64,000 bases of DNA, from the NCBI GenBank assembly GCA_963716245.1, contig OY970300.1, forward strand, positions 806,001-870,000. Reading direction: 5' to 3'. The position numbers were made by a program, and so were the translations under genes. Below the pieces are notes generated by a model. It worked only from the letters and a program-made list of their open reading frames with translations, did not search any database and had not been told where the DNA came from. Each line of letters begins with the position of its first letter. Position 1 is the first letter of the stretch. Source of the stretch: VRUE01 sp963716245 (lineage in GTDB: Bacteria > Actinomycetota > Thermoleophilia > Solirubrobacterales > 70-9). This document shows, piece after piece, positions 50,753 to 60,422 of the stretch.

Positions 50753-51541
50753 GTGACCAGGGCCGCGGCATTTTTCGACCTCGACAAGACCTTGATGGCG
50801 GGGTCGTCGGGCATGCAGTTCGCGCGTATCGCGACGCGGCACGGGATAGTCGGCCGCCGGCAGCTCGCGAGCTGGGCGGTCGAGCACTTGCGCTACCGCC
50901 TGCGGGGAACGACCGACGCGCGCACCGAAGAGGTGCTGCGCGTCGCCCGCGACCTGATCACGGGGGTCCCGGTCCGCAGCCTCGAACGGCTGAACCCGGA
51001 GGTGATGGCGGCGATCCTGCCGCGCGTCTTCCCGCAGATGCTCGAAGAGGTCTACGCGCACCAGGACGCCGGCCGCGCCACCTTCATCGTCAGCGCCGCC
51101 GGCAACGGCGTGGTCGAGTCCCTGGCCCAGGTTCTGGGGATGGACGGCGGCATCGGCACGAGCTACGAGGTCGGCGGCGACGGCACCTTCACCGGCCGCT
51201 TCGAGGGTCCCTTCGTCTACGGCCCCGGCAAGGTCGTGGCGATGGAGTCGTTCGCCGCCTCGCACGGCATCGACCTGGCCGCCTCATACGCCTACTCCGA
51301 CTCGCTCTCGGACCTGCCGATGCTGCGCGCCGTCGGCAACCCCGTGGTCGTCAACCCCGACCCGCCGCTCGCCCGGATCGCCGCCGAAGAAGGCTGGCAG
51401 GCGATGCGCTTCGAGCGCCTCGGCCGCCGCCTCGTCGCCCTCGCCGTCACCGTGCTGGCGACCGTCGGCGGCTTCGGCGCCAGGCGGATCGCCACTCGCC
51501 GCCGGGTCCCGCCACCGCGCCGTTTCCCGACCCGGCGCTAG
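50753..51541 (+). CDS. HAD-superfamily IB phosphatase with C-terminal membrane segment (262 aa)
   Basis: AAFFDLDKTLMAGSSG is motif I (DxD nucleophile); FIVSAAGNGVVESLA motif II; AYSDSLSDLPML motif IV. SerB/CicA-like subfamily IB, as in phospholipid or phosphoserine phosphatases. Near the end, LVALAVTVLATVGGFGARRI is a likely membrane segment, favouring a lipid-phosphate substrate. The GTG at 50753 has GAGGGA upstream; GTG 50738 and 50723 are alternatives. Confidence 0.75.
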   Translation: MTRAAAFFDLDKTLMAGSSGMQFARIATRHGIVGRRQLASWAVEHLRYRLRGTTDARTEEVLRVARDLITGVPVRSLERLNPEVMAAILPRVFPQMLEEVYAHQDAGRATFIVSAAGNGVVESLAQVLGMDGGIGTSYEVGGDGTFTGRFEGPFVYGPGKVVAMESFAASHGIDLAASYAYSDSLSDLPMLRAVGNPVVVNPDPPLARIAAEEGWQAMRFERLGRRLVALAVTVLATVGGFGARRIATRRRVPPPRRFPTRR

Positions 51542-51559
51542 CGGTCCCCTTCCACCGGG

Positions 51560-51609
51560 GACGTGCCGCTACTTGACCACCCATACGGTGGGTCAAGTAG
51601 CGGCACGTC
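51560..51609. repeat. 50-bp perfect palindromic element (possible terminator)
   Basis: 19-bp perfect arms (51560-51578 and 51591-51609; GACGTGCCGCTACTTGACC and complement) around a 12-base centre. It sits between the HAD gene stop and the mutase start. No T-run follows, so it is not a standard terminator, although a long stem could still stop transcription. Inner ends TTGACC/GGTCAA and the 12-base centre match the element at 41368. Confidence 0.8.
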
Positions 51610-51634
51610 TCTACGCCGCGCCTAGACTGTCGGC

Positions 51635-53232
<1,598 letters not shown>

Positions 53233-53257
<25 letters not shown>

Positions 53258-53802
53258 GCGGCACGCTCGTCCGGCCAGTCGTCGGCCAGCATCGAGTAGA
53301 GGACGGCGTCGAGATACCGGTCCCCGACCCGCTCCGCTTCCCGCAGGATCCCCTCCTGCCGGAAGCCGAGCCGCTCCGGAACTGCGCGGCTCCGCGAGTT
53401 CTCGACCGCGACGCGAATCTCGACCCGGTTCAGCTTCCAGGCCCGCAGCGCGTGGTCGACCATCGCTCTGACGGCCGCGGTCATGATCCCGTGGCCCTCG
53501 TGCTCGACGGCAAGCCAGTAGCCGAGGCTGGTGGAGCCGTTCTCCCAGTCGACGCCGGTGAAGCCGACGACGCCGGCGATCCGGTTGTCGATGACGATGG
53601 CGGCCTGGAAGCCGTCGCTCGTGTCGAGCTGCGCTGCGGCATCGCGAATGAAGCGGACGGTGTCGGCAAGGGTTTGCGTCGCGGCCCATCGAAGCCACGG
53701 CGAGAGCCACTGCCGATTCGCCTCGATCAGCGCGTGGAGCTCGCCCGCGTCCGCTTCGGCGAGCGAACGGAGCTGGAGTCGGTCGGAGATTCGCAGAAGC
53801 AC
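53233..53802 (-). CDS. GNAT-family acetyltransferase, RimL/RimJ-like (189 aa)
   Basis: LQLRSLAEADAGELHALIEANRQWLSPWL opens a RimL-type GNAT; IAGVVGFTGVDWENGSTSLGYWL and HGIMTAAVRAMVDHAL form the acetyl-CoA-binding core; NSRSRAVPERLGFRQEGILREAE is the late motif. The start is GTG 53802. It lies on the opposite strand between the two mutase subunit genes. Could acetylate a protein N-terminus or a small amine. Confidence 0.8.
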
Positions 53803-53887
53803 GGTGAGAGTTTGGTGCCGTCACCGGCCAGAGCCTGGCGGCTGATGGCGGGGACGGCGCCCTCGGTCCACTAACCTTCCCGCCCCG

Positions 53888-54316
53888 ATGGAGGCAGCAA
53901 CCGCCCGCAAGATCCGCGTCGTCGTCGCCAAGCCCGGCCTGGACGGGCACGACCGCGGCGCCAAGATCATCGCCCGCGCCCTGCGCGACGCGGGCATGGA
54001 GGTGATCTACACCGGCCTGCACCAGACGCCGGAGCAGATCGCCGAGACGGTGATCCAGGAGGACGCCGACGCGGTCGGCCTCTCGATCCTCTCCGGCGCC
54101 CACATGACGCTGGTCCCGCGCGTTGTCGCGCTGCTCGCCGATCAGGGCATCGACGACGTCCTCGTCACCGTCGGCGGCACGATCCCGGCCGAGGACATCC
54201 CCGAGCTGAAGAAGCTCGGCGTCGCCGCCGTGTTCACCCCCGGCGCCGGAACCGACGAGATCGTCGACTTCATCCGCGGTGGCGCCGCCGAGCGCCACGC
54301 GCGGGCGCAGGAGTAA
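53888..54316 (+). CDS. Methylmalonyl-CoA mutase, small B12-binding subunit (142 aa)
   Basis: RVVVAKPGLDGHDRGAKII gives the DxHxxG cobalamin ligand motif (His about 22); GLSILSGAHMTLVP and VTVGGTIPAEDIPEL complete the B12-binding Rossmann fold. Functions with the subunit at 51635. ATG 53888 close after a short upstream gap. A nested hairpin follows its stop. Confidence 0.9.
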   Translation: MEAATARKIRVVVAKPGLDGHDRGAKIIARALRDAGMEVIYTGLHQTPEQIAETVIQEDADAVGLSILSGAHMTLVPRVVALLADQGIDDVLVTVGGTIPAEDIPELKKLGVAAVFTPGAGTDEIVDFIRGGAAERHARAQE

Positions 54317-54330
54317 CTCAGAGCCGTCGA

Positions 54331-54370
54331 TGGAGCGTTTTTACGGGCTATGGCCCGCTCAATCGCTCCA
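54331..54370 (+). terminator. Nested hairpin after the mutase small subunit
   Basis: Outer 7-bp stem TGGAGCG/CGCTCCA (54331-54337, 54364-54370) and inner 5-bp stem CGGGC/GCCCG (54344-54348, 54353-54357). It begins 15 bases after the stop. No T-run follows, so termination is only likely, not sure. The rest of the gap to 54522 holds the etf promoter region. Confidence 0.4.
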
Positions 54371-54465
54371 CCTTCGATTCGAGGGCTCAGCCGGGCCGGT
54401 TGGGCCGCTGTCGTGTGATATCGATCACCGCGATCCTCACACCGCCGCGTGTATAGATAGACTGA

Positions 54466-54481
54466 TTGACTGGTCAGTCAA
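54466..54481. promoter_or_regulatory. TetR-type operator upstream of etfB
   Basis: TTGACTG-GT-CAGTCAA, 7-bp arms with a 2-base centre, is a shape common for TetR-family regulators of fatty-acid genes. TATAGAT (54452-54458) just upstream could be the -10, so the palindrome would cover the transcription start. Regulator not identified. Confidence 0.5.
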
Positions 54482-54522
54482 CCAGCGAAATCGGCTTGAG
54501 CAATAGCCAAGGAGGCTCGAAC

Positions 54523-55314
54523 TTGAAGATCTGCGTCCTGGTCAAGGAGGTCCCGGACGCCGCCGTTCAGAAGCGCATCGACCCTGGGACGATGCGGCTG
54601 GACCGCGGCGGCGAGAAAAACCTCAACCCCTTCGATACCCACGCCATCGAGGCCGCCATGCAGATCAAGGAGGGCGGTGCGATCCCGGTCGAGGAGGTCG
54701 TCGCGGTGACGATGGGCCCCGGCTCGGCGGTCCGCGCCCTGCACAAGGCGGTGGCGCTCGGCGCCGACCGCTCGGTGCACCTCTCCGACGACGCGCTCGC
54801 CGGCTCCGACGTCTGCGCCACGGGCTACGCGCTAGCCAAGGTGCTGGAGTCCGAGAGCCCGGACCTGGTCCTGCTCGGCCAGCAGTCCGACGACGGCGAG
54901 TGCTACACGATCGGCGCCGTCGTCGCCGACCACCTGAAGATGCCCTCGCTGACCCAGGTGATCCAGATCGACGTCACCGACGGCAAGCTGCGCTGCGAGC
55001 GCCAGGCCGAGTACGGCTACGACACGGTCGAGGTCGAGCTGCCGGCCGTGATCAGCGTCGGCGACGCGATCAACGAGCCGCGCTACCCGAGCCTCAAAGC
55101 GATCATGGGGGCGAAGAAAAAACAGCTGGACGCCAAGGCGACCGCCGACGTCGGCATCGACGGCGGCATGGTCGGCGAATCCGGCTCCAAGACGAGCGTC
55201 CTCGCGCTCAACCCGCCGCCTGCCAAGCAGGCCGGGGAGATCATCGAGGACGAGGACACCAACGAGACGGTCGAGAAGATCGTCGCCTGGCTCGACGAGA
55301 GGAAGCTGATCTAG
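54523..55314 (+). CDS. etfB: Electron transfer flavoprotein beta subunit (263 aa)
   Basis: LKICVLVKEVPDAAVQKR is the EtfB N-terminus; VTMGPGSAVRALHKAVALGAD and LLGQQSDDGECYTIGAVVADHL are conserved AMP/FAD-region motifs; SLKAIMGAKKKQLD is the late recognition-loop region. The TTG start at 54523 is decided by AAGGAGG 7 bases upstream; the ATG at 54466 lies within the operator. Accepts electrons from acyl-CoA dehydrogenases. Stop directly abuts the etfA ATG. Confidence 0.92.
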   Translation: MKICVLVKEVPDAAVQKRIDPGTMRLDRGGEKNLNPFDTHAIEAAMQIKEGGAIPVEEVVAVTMGPGSAVRALHKAVALGADRSVHLSDDALAGSDVCATGYALAKVLESESPDLVLLGQQSDDGECYTIGAVVADHLKMPSLTQVIQIDVTDGKLRCERQAEYGYDTVEVELPAVISVGDAINEPRYPSLKAIMGAKKKQLDAKATADVGIDGGMVGESGSKTSVLALNPPPAKQAGEIIEDEDTNETVEKIVAWLDERKLI

Positions 55315-56286
55315 ATGGCAGGCATCCTGGTTTACGCCCTCCACGACGACGAGGGCAACTTCAACAAGAACTCGCTCGGGGCGATCTCCGAGGCGGCCAG
55401 GCTGGCCGGCGAGCTGGGCGGCGAGGCCGCCGCACTGGTGGTCGGCGAGGTGGCCGACGACGCCTGCGCCTCACTCGGCAACTACGGCGCCGCCAAGGTC
55501 TACCGCGCCAAGGGCGTGCCCGAGGGGCTCGCCCAGCCGATCGTCGACGCGATGGCCAAGGTCATCCAGGACGAGGGCTTCGGCTACGCGCTGTTCGGCG
55601 GCGGCCTGCTCGGCTTCGAGATCGGCGCCGGGCTCACCGCTCGCCTCAACGCGGGCGTGACGATGGAGGTCACGCAGGTCAAGGTGCAGGACGGCAAGCT
55701 CGTCGTCGAGCGCCCGATCCTGCAGGACTCCCAGGTCGCCGACGTCGGCTACGTCAGCGAGCCGGGCATCATCATCGGCCGCCTCAACGCCTTCGACGCC
55801 AACGAGACCGGCGGCAGCGCCGAGGTCGTCGACGTCGACGTCGAGCTCTCCGAGTGGTCCTCGAAGGCGAAGCTGGTCCAGCGCGGCGAGCAGCGCGGCG
55901 CCGACGTCAACATCGAGGACGCCGACATCCTCGTCGGCGGCGGTCGCGGCCTCGGGGCCAAGGAGGGCTTCGAGCTCTGCGAGCAGCTGGCCGACTCGAT
56001 GGGCGGGGCCGTCGCGGCGACCCGCGCCGTCGTCGACGCCGGCTGGTACCCCTACGCAGCCCAGATCGGCCAGACCGGCAAGACGGTCGCGCCGAAGCTC
56101 TACCTCGCCGCCGGGATCTCCGGCGCGATCCAGCACAAGGTCGGGATGCAGAGCTCGGAGAACATCCTGGCGATCAACAAGGACCAGAACGCGCCGATCT
56201 TCGAGTTCTCGGATCTCGGCGTGGTGGGCGATCTGCACAAGATCCTGCCCAAGCTGACCGAGGCGATCAAAGCGAAGAAGGGTTGA
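55315..56286 (+). CDS. etfA: Electron transfer flavoprotein alpha subunit (323 aa)
   Basis: N-terminal ETF domain (ILVYALHDDEGNFNK...) and a C-terminal FAD domain with VVDAGWYPYAAQIGQTGKTV, LYLAAGISGAIQHKVGMQ and IFEFSDLGVVGDL, the FAD-binding signature of EtfA. Starts on the base after etfB. Forms a heterodimer with EtfB and delivers electrons to the dehydrogenase encoded at 56351. Confidence 0.93.
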   Translation: MAGILVYALHDDEGNFNKNSLGAISEAARLAGELGGEAAALVVGEVADDACASLGNYGAAKVYRAKGVPEGLAQPIVDAMAKVIQDEGFGYALFGGGLLGFEIGAGLTARLNAGVTMEVTQVKVQDGKLVVERPILQDSQVADVGYVSEPGIIIGRLNAFDANETGGSAEVVDVDVELSEWSSKAKLVQRGEQRGADVNIEDADILVGGGRGLGAKEGFELCEQLADSMGGAVAATRAVVDAGWYPYAAQIGQTGKTVAPKLYLAAGISGAIQHKVGMQSSENILAINKDQNAPIFEFSDLGVVGDLHKILPKLTEAIKAKKG

Positions 56287-56291
56287 CTTTG

Positions 56292-56311
56292 CCGGGGGCC
56301 TCGGCCCCCGG
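56292..56311 (+). terminator. Hairpin between etfA and the ETF-QO gene
   Basis: Perfect 9-bp GC stem (CCGGGGGCC/GGCCCCCGG) with a 2-base loop, 5 bases after the etfA stop. The tail is pyrimidine-rich without a T-run. May attenuate transcription into the ETF-QO gene rather than stop it completely. Confidence 0.5.
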
Positions 56312-56350
56312 TCCTCATTCCAGCTCTTGAAGAACCGGTAAGGAGTCGAG

Positions 56351-58048
56351 ATGCCAGCCGTCAAGCCCAGCGAGTTCCCACCCCCGTTCGACCCGGCCGA
56401 CGTCGTCGGCCCGCCCACCGATCCGGTCGACGACCGGATCGAGGTCGGCGTCGCGATCGTCGGCGGCGGACCTGCCGGGCTTGCCTGTGCCAACAAGCTG
56501 ATGCAGCTGCTCGAGGACGAGCCGGAGCTGACCGAGAAGCTGGGCGAAGTCCCGGTCGCGGTGATCGAGAAGGGCAAAGTCGCCGGGGCGCACCTGCTCT
56601 CGGGCGCGAACATGAAGCCCTCCGCGATGGAAGAGCTGTTCCCCGACCTCGACAAGTCGGAGTGGCCGGTCTACGGCGAGGTCGAGAAGGACGCGGTCTA
56701 CCTGCTGACCTCGAAGGCGGCGCTGCCGCTCAAGCCGATGCCGCCCAACTTCCGCAACCACGGCAACTACGTCACCTCGGTCTCGAAATTGGGCCGCTTC
56801 CTCGCCGACAAAGCCGAAGAAGCGGGCGTCTACATCCTCTCCGAGACCGCGGCGACGAAGCTGCTGGTCGAGGACCGGGTAGTCAAGGGCGTCCGCTCGG
56901 GCGACCGCGGTCGCGGCAAGGAGGGCGAGGAGCTGGGCAACTTCGAGCCGGGCTCCGACGTGGTGGCGAAGGCGACGGTCCTGGCCGAGGGCACTGTCGG
57001 CCACCTCACCTACGCGGCCTACGACTACTTCGACCTGCACGGAGCCGACCCGATGCGCTGGGAGCTCGGGGTCAAAGAGGTCTGGGAGGTGCCGAAGCCG
57101 CTCGACCGGGTGATCCACACGATGGGCTGGCCGCTGCGCAAATCGCCCAAATACAACGAGTTCGGCGGCAGCTTCATCTACCCGATGGGCGAGGACAAGG
57201 TCTGCATCGGCCTCGTCGTCGGCCTCGACTACACCGACGCGACGTTCAGCTGCCACGACGCGCTGCAGCTGATGAAGACCCACTCCTTCATCAAGAAGAT
57301 CCTCGACGGCGGCAAGCGGGTCGCCTGGGGCGCCAAGACGATCCCGTCGGGCGGCTACTTCGCGATGCCGAAGCGCCTCGCGGTACCCGGCATGGTGATC
57401 GCCGGCGACGCGGCCAGCATGGTCAACGTGCCGACCCTGAAGGGCGTCCACTACGCGATGCACGCCGGCATGTACGCGGCGGAATCGATCGTCGCGGCGC
57501 TCAAGGAGGACTCGGTCAACTTCGAGTCCTACGACGAGAAGGTCCACAACTCGCTGATCGAGAAGGACATCTACCAGTCGCGCAACATGCGCCAGCCCTT
57601 CTCGAAGGGGTTCTTCGTGGGCGGCGCGATCGCCTCGGCGATGACCGTCACCAAAGGCCACTTCCCGGGCGGCCACTGGTCCCAGGAGCACGACTCCGAG
57701 ATCGAGATGGAGCTGGGCAAGGCGAGCGATATGTACGTCAAGCCCGACAACGAGCTGACCTTCAACAAGCTCGACTCCGTCTTCCTCTCGGGCAACGCGA
57801 CCCGCGACGACGCGCCCAACCACGTCCGCGTCCAGACCAAGGTGCCGCGCGAGATCGCCCAGACCTGGGTCTCGATGTGCCCGGCGCAGGTCTACGAGAT
57901 CCCCGACGAGCAGCTCGAGAACGGCGCATCGGAGGTCGACGTCCACGTCACCGCCTCCAACTGCGTCCAGTGCGGCGCGATCACCGCCAAGGGCGGCCGC
58001 CTGACCCTCCCCGAGGGCGGCGACGGGCCCCTGTACCAAGAGACGTAG
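56351..58048 (+). CDS. Electron transfer flavoprotein:quinone oxidoreductase (565 aa)
   Basis: AIVGGGPAGLACANKLMQ binds FAD; GAHLLSGAN, HTMGWPLRKSPKYNEFGGSF, GLDYTDATFSCHDALQ, VIAGDAASMVNVPTLKGVHYAM and a C-terminal ferredoxin-like end are all ETF-QO features. Canonical enzymes use four Cys for a [4Fe-4S] cluster (CPA..., then CxxCxxC). Here MCPAQVYE and NCVQCGAIT give only three; the last is Ile. Passes electrons from ETF to membrane quinone. ATG with AAGGAG upstream. Confidence 0.88.
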   Translation: MPAVKPSEFPPPFDPADVVGPPTDPVDDRIEVGVAIVGGGPAGLACANKLMQLLEDEPELTEKLGEVPVAVIEKGKVAGAHLLSGANMKPSAMEELFPDLDKSEWPVYGEVEKDAVYLLTSKAALPLKPMPPNFRNHGNYVTSVSKLGRFLADKAEEAGVYILSETAATKLLVEDRVVKGVRSGDRGRGKEGEELGNFEPGSDVVAKATVLAEGTVGHLTYAAYDYFDLHGADPMRWELGVKEVWEVPKPLDRVIHTMGWPLRKSPKYNEFGGSFIYPMGEDKVCIGLVVGLDYTDATFSCHDALQLMKTHSFIKKILDGGKRVAWGAKTIPSGGYFAMPKRLAVPGMVIAGDAASMVNVPTLKGVHYAMHAGMYAAESIVAALKEDSVNFESYDEKVHNSLIEKDIYQSRNMRQPFSKGFFVGGAIASAMTVTKGHFPGGHWSQEHDSEIEMELGKASDMYVKPDNELTFNKLDSVFLSGNATRDDAPNHVRVQTKVPREIAQTWVSMCPAQVYEIPDEQLENGASEVDVHVTASNCVQCGAITAKGGRLTLPEGGDGPLYQET

Positions 58049-58115
58049 CGCAGGCGTCACACAATCGGCGCACTCAGCGCGCCACGCGCGCGGCGCGACC
58101 TTCTACGGTCGGTCG

Positions 58116-58331
58116 GTGGTTCTCCTCGCGACGCTACTCGATCAGTCCGCTACGGCCCTGGGCCTTATCGCGGCTGCCATAGCGGTGGGAGGCTTCCTGT
58201 CGCACGCCGGGCCTGCGCTCGCGGGATGGGACGAGACGAGGCTGCGGCAAGCGACCGTCACCGGCGGATTGTGGGGGGTCGCAGGAGCGCTCTTTATAAT
58301 CGTTTTGTCTGCGGCGGAAAGGTGGTTTTGA
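58116..58331 (+). CDS. Small two-helix membrane protein (71 aa)
   Basis: Two hydrophobic segments (LGLIAAAIAVGGFLSHAGPAL and LWGVAGALFIIVLSA) joined by an acidic/basic loop (GWDETRLRQATV). GTG start 58116. Its stop overlaps the next ATG (TGATG at 58329-58333), indicating a coupled pair. No family recognised. Confidence 0.55.
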   Translation: MVLLATLLDQSATALGLIAAAIAVGGFLSHAGPALAGWDETRLRQATVTGGLWGVAGALFIIVLSAAERWF

Positions 58332-58564
58332 TGCGACTGACCGAAGTCAAGGCGCTCCTTTTGACGTTCGCCGGCATGAGCGTCCTGACGATTGCGACCG
58401 GCCTGGGCCTGATAGCCGTGCAGGCGAGCGGCACCGTCTGGGGATTGGCGCTCGCGATCCTCGCCGGCCTGGGCGGCTTCCTCCTCTCCCTGGTCGTCAT
58501 GTACTACACGCCACCGGAGCAGAGGCCGGAGGCCTGGCGGCATAAATGGGCGCCCAAGGGGTAG
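58331..58564 (+). CDS. Small two-helix membrane protein (77 aa)
   Basis: MRLTEVKALLLTFAGMSVLT begins a first membrane helix; GLALAILAGLGGFLLSLVVMYY is the second; the C-terminus (TPPEQRPEAWRHKWAPKG) is basic and probably cytosolic. Coupled to the preceding gene by a one-base overlap. Probably a membrane partner of that protein; function unknown. Confidence 0.6.
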   Translation: MRLTEVKALLLTFAGMSVLTIATGLGLIAVQASGTVWGLALAILAGLGGFLLSLVVMYYTPPEQRPEAWRHKWAPKG

Positions 58565-58600
58565 CGGTCCCCCGTCCACGAACGACGAGGGAGGGATGCG

Positions 58601-59089
58601 ATGGCTGAGTTGACCGTGCTCGAGGAGAAGCTCTCGGAGGTCCTGGGCTTGGCGCAGGCGGCGCAGGACGCCACGCGGACGGTCGAGGATCTGGTCGAGG
58701 ACGAGGAGATCGCCTCGGCATTGGAGCGGATGCGCGAGGAGGCGGAGGAGACCGAGCGCCGCTGCACTCAGGTGGCCGAGGAACGCGACGGCAAGAAGAC
58801 GGCGATCCTCGACAAAGCCGCGGAGACCAAGAGCGAGGCCAAGGAGATGATGTCGACGTATCTCGGCGAGGACGCCGACGGCCTCGACGGCTTCGAGTTC
58901 CTGACCATGGCCGAGGCCGGCGAGGTGGGCCACTGGGCGGTGCTCGGCAAGCTCAACGAGAGCGCCGGCGAGAGCGAGATCGAAGAGCTGGTCGGCTGGG
59001 CGCTGCCGATCCAGGAACGGCACTTCAGCCAGGTCAAGGACTGCTCGCTCGAGCTGGCCGGCGCGGAGGATCCGAACGAGACCTCCTAG
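58601..59089 (+). CDS. Ferritin-like/DUF892-type helical protein (162 aa)
   Basis: All-helical and very acidic. Long amphipathic helices, with AEAGEVGHWAVLGKL (ExxH) and ALPIQERHFSQVKD in the second half, are compatible with a ferritin-like four-helix bundle related to DUF892 stress proteins. ATG 58601 with GAGGGAGG upstream. Could store or sense iron or peroxide; the metal ligands need structural confirmation. Follows two small membrane proteins with a 36-base gap. Confidence 0.5.
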   Translation: MAELTVLEEKLSEVLGLAQAAQDATRTVEDLVEDEEIASALERMREEAEETERRCTQVAEERDGKKTAILDKAAETKSEAKEMMSTYLGEDADGLDGFEFLTMAEAGEVGHWAVLGKLNESAGESEIEELVGWALPIQERHFSQVKDCSLELAGAEDPNETS

Positions 59090-59145
59090 GTTCGCCCTGA
59101 CCCGACCCCCCGGCGAGATCGTGGCCGCTGAGCGGTCGACGACCC

Positions 59146-59358
59146 CTACGCCGCCCGCGACTCCGGTGAGTGGGCGGCGGCCGCCCGGTCGATGGCCCGT
59201 GACGGCCGCGAGAGCCAGGGGACGACGTCGAGGTCGTTGCGGCGCGGGGAGGGAGGCGCGAGCGTCCACTCCTCGCAGCCGGCGAACGCGGCGTTGAGCC
59301 CTCGCGCCATCGCGCTCCGCGGCTGGGGACGGTCTTGGTCGAAGATCTCCTGGGGCAT
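59146..59358 (-). CDS. Small hypothetical protein (70 aa)
   Basis: ATG 59358 with GGAGAG upstream; third codon positions are nearly all G/C, supporting coding. Begins MPQEIFDQDRPQPRSAMARG, then FAGCEEWTLAPP and a basic end. No recognised domain. It fills most of the 400-base space between the ferritin-like gene and the hydrolase; 59359-59432 holds two short direct repeats (CTTCTGTGG plus GGCGTC) and no further gene. Confidence 0.45.
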   Translation of the reverse strand: MPQEIFDQDRPQPRSAMARGLNAAFAGCEEWTLAPPSPRRNDLDVVPWLSRPSRAIDRAAAAHSPESRAA

Positions 59359-59438
59359 GACTCTCCGTCCTTCTGTGGGGGGCGTCCCGCGACTTCTGTG
59401 GCGGGCGTCACAAAGCATGGCCCTCAGATCAGACGAAA

Positions 59439-59469
59439 AAGCTGCACATTGCGAAAGAAGCCGCAGCTT
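59439..59469 (-). terminator. Terminator of the minus-strand hydrolase gene
   Basis: AAGCTGC-N17-GCAGCTT inverted repeat, followed on the minus strand by a T-run (CTTTTTCG). It lies 25 bases past the hydrolase stop at 59494. Confidence 0.6.
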
Positions 59470-59493
59470 GCGCGTTTTGTCGCTTGCCGCCCC

Positions 59494-60357
59494 CTAGGCG
59501 GTGGCCGGCTCGGCATCGGCCGCCCCGACGAAGGCCGCGATCTCGTCGGCCAGTCGCTCGGGCTGGTCGATCGGGACGAAGGTTCGCGAGTCGGGGATCT
59601 CGACGATGCGGGCATTGCCGGCTTCGGCCGCGAGGCGCTGCGCGTAGCTCAGCGGGAAGAAGCGGTCGCCGGGCGCCCAGGCGAAGAGGATCTGCAGCTC
59701 GGAGCCTCGCAGCCGCTTGGCCGCCTCGAGCGTGTGGCGCTTGTCCATGCCGACCGTAACCTTCTTGAGGTCCCGTTTCACGCCCGGGTCGTGCAGGCCG
59801 GGCTGCATCCAGGACGCGATCAGCTCGGCGGGAACCCGCGTCTTCGCGAACGGCCGGAAGGCCGCACGGGCGACGGCGCCGATCCGGAAGGGCGCTCCGA
59901 TCGCGGCCATGCCGCCGGGCAGCTTGGCCAGCGGGACGAGTGCCTTGAACATCCCGGGGGGGAAGTTCTCGTGCGTGTCGCAGTTCGTCAGGACGAGCCG
60001 CCCGACCCGCTCCGGATGCCGCGTGACCAGCACCTGCGACATCGCCCCGCCGGAGTCGTTGCCGACGATCGTCACGTCGTCGAGGTCGAGCCGCTCGAGA
60101 AAGCCGTGGACCAGGGACGCGATCCCCGGTGGCGAGAGATCCGCCTCGGGGTTCATCGCGATCCGCTGAGAGCCGATCGGCCAGTCGGGGGCGATGCAGC
60201 GGAAGCGGTCGGAGAGGCGGTCGACCACGCCGTCCCATAGCCGGCCGTCGACCAGGTACCCGTGGACGAAGACGATCGGCTTTCCCTCGCCGGCTTCTCG
60301 GTAGCGGATCCTTCCGGCCGGCAGGTCGATCTCACGGCGCTGGTCTGACTGTGCCAT
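59494..60357 (-). CDS. Alpha/beta hydrolase, haloalkane dehalogenase/epoxide hydrolase-like (287 aa)
   Basis: IVFVHGYLVDGRLWDGVV holds the oxyanion HG motif; TIVGNDSGGAMSQVLV has Asp at the nucleophile position (GNDSGG), as in dehalogenases and epoxide hydrolases; ILFAWAPGDRFFP gives the acid. The usual late His is not evident (DSRTFVPIDQPERL), so activity is uncertain. ATG 60357 with GAGGA upstream. Divergent from a TetR gene that probably controls it. Confidence 0.72.
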   Translation of the reverse strand: MAQSDQRREIDLPAGRIRYREAGEGKPIVFVHGYLVDGRLWDGVVDRLSDRFRCIAPDWPIGSQRIAMNPEADLSPPGIASLVHGFLERLDLDDVTIVGNDSGGAMSQVLVTRHPERVGRLVLTNCDTHENFPPGMFKALVPLAKLPGGMAAIGAPFRIGAVARAAFRPFAKTRVPAELIASWMQPGLHDPGVKRDLKKVTVGMDKRHTLEAAKRLRGSELQILFAWAPGDRFFPLSYAQRLAAEAGNARIVEIPDSRTFVPIDQPERLADEIAAFVGAADAEPATA

Positions 60358-60405
60358 TGCGTCCTCCTCGAAGGCGTAGCTTTCTCGTCCGGGCGACGCT
60401 AAGTT

Positions 60406-60422
60406 ACATACAGACTGCATGA
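60406..60422. promoter_or_regulatory. Imperfect palindrome between hydrolase and tetR genes
   Basis: ACATACAG-A-CTGCATGA (six of eight arm pairs match) covers the tetR start codon. Possible binding site for the TetR protein. The tetR gene has no ribosome site upstream and may be leaderless. Confidence 0.35.
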
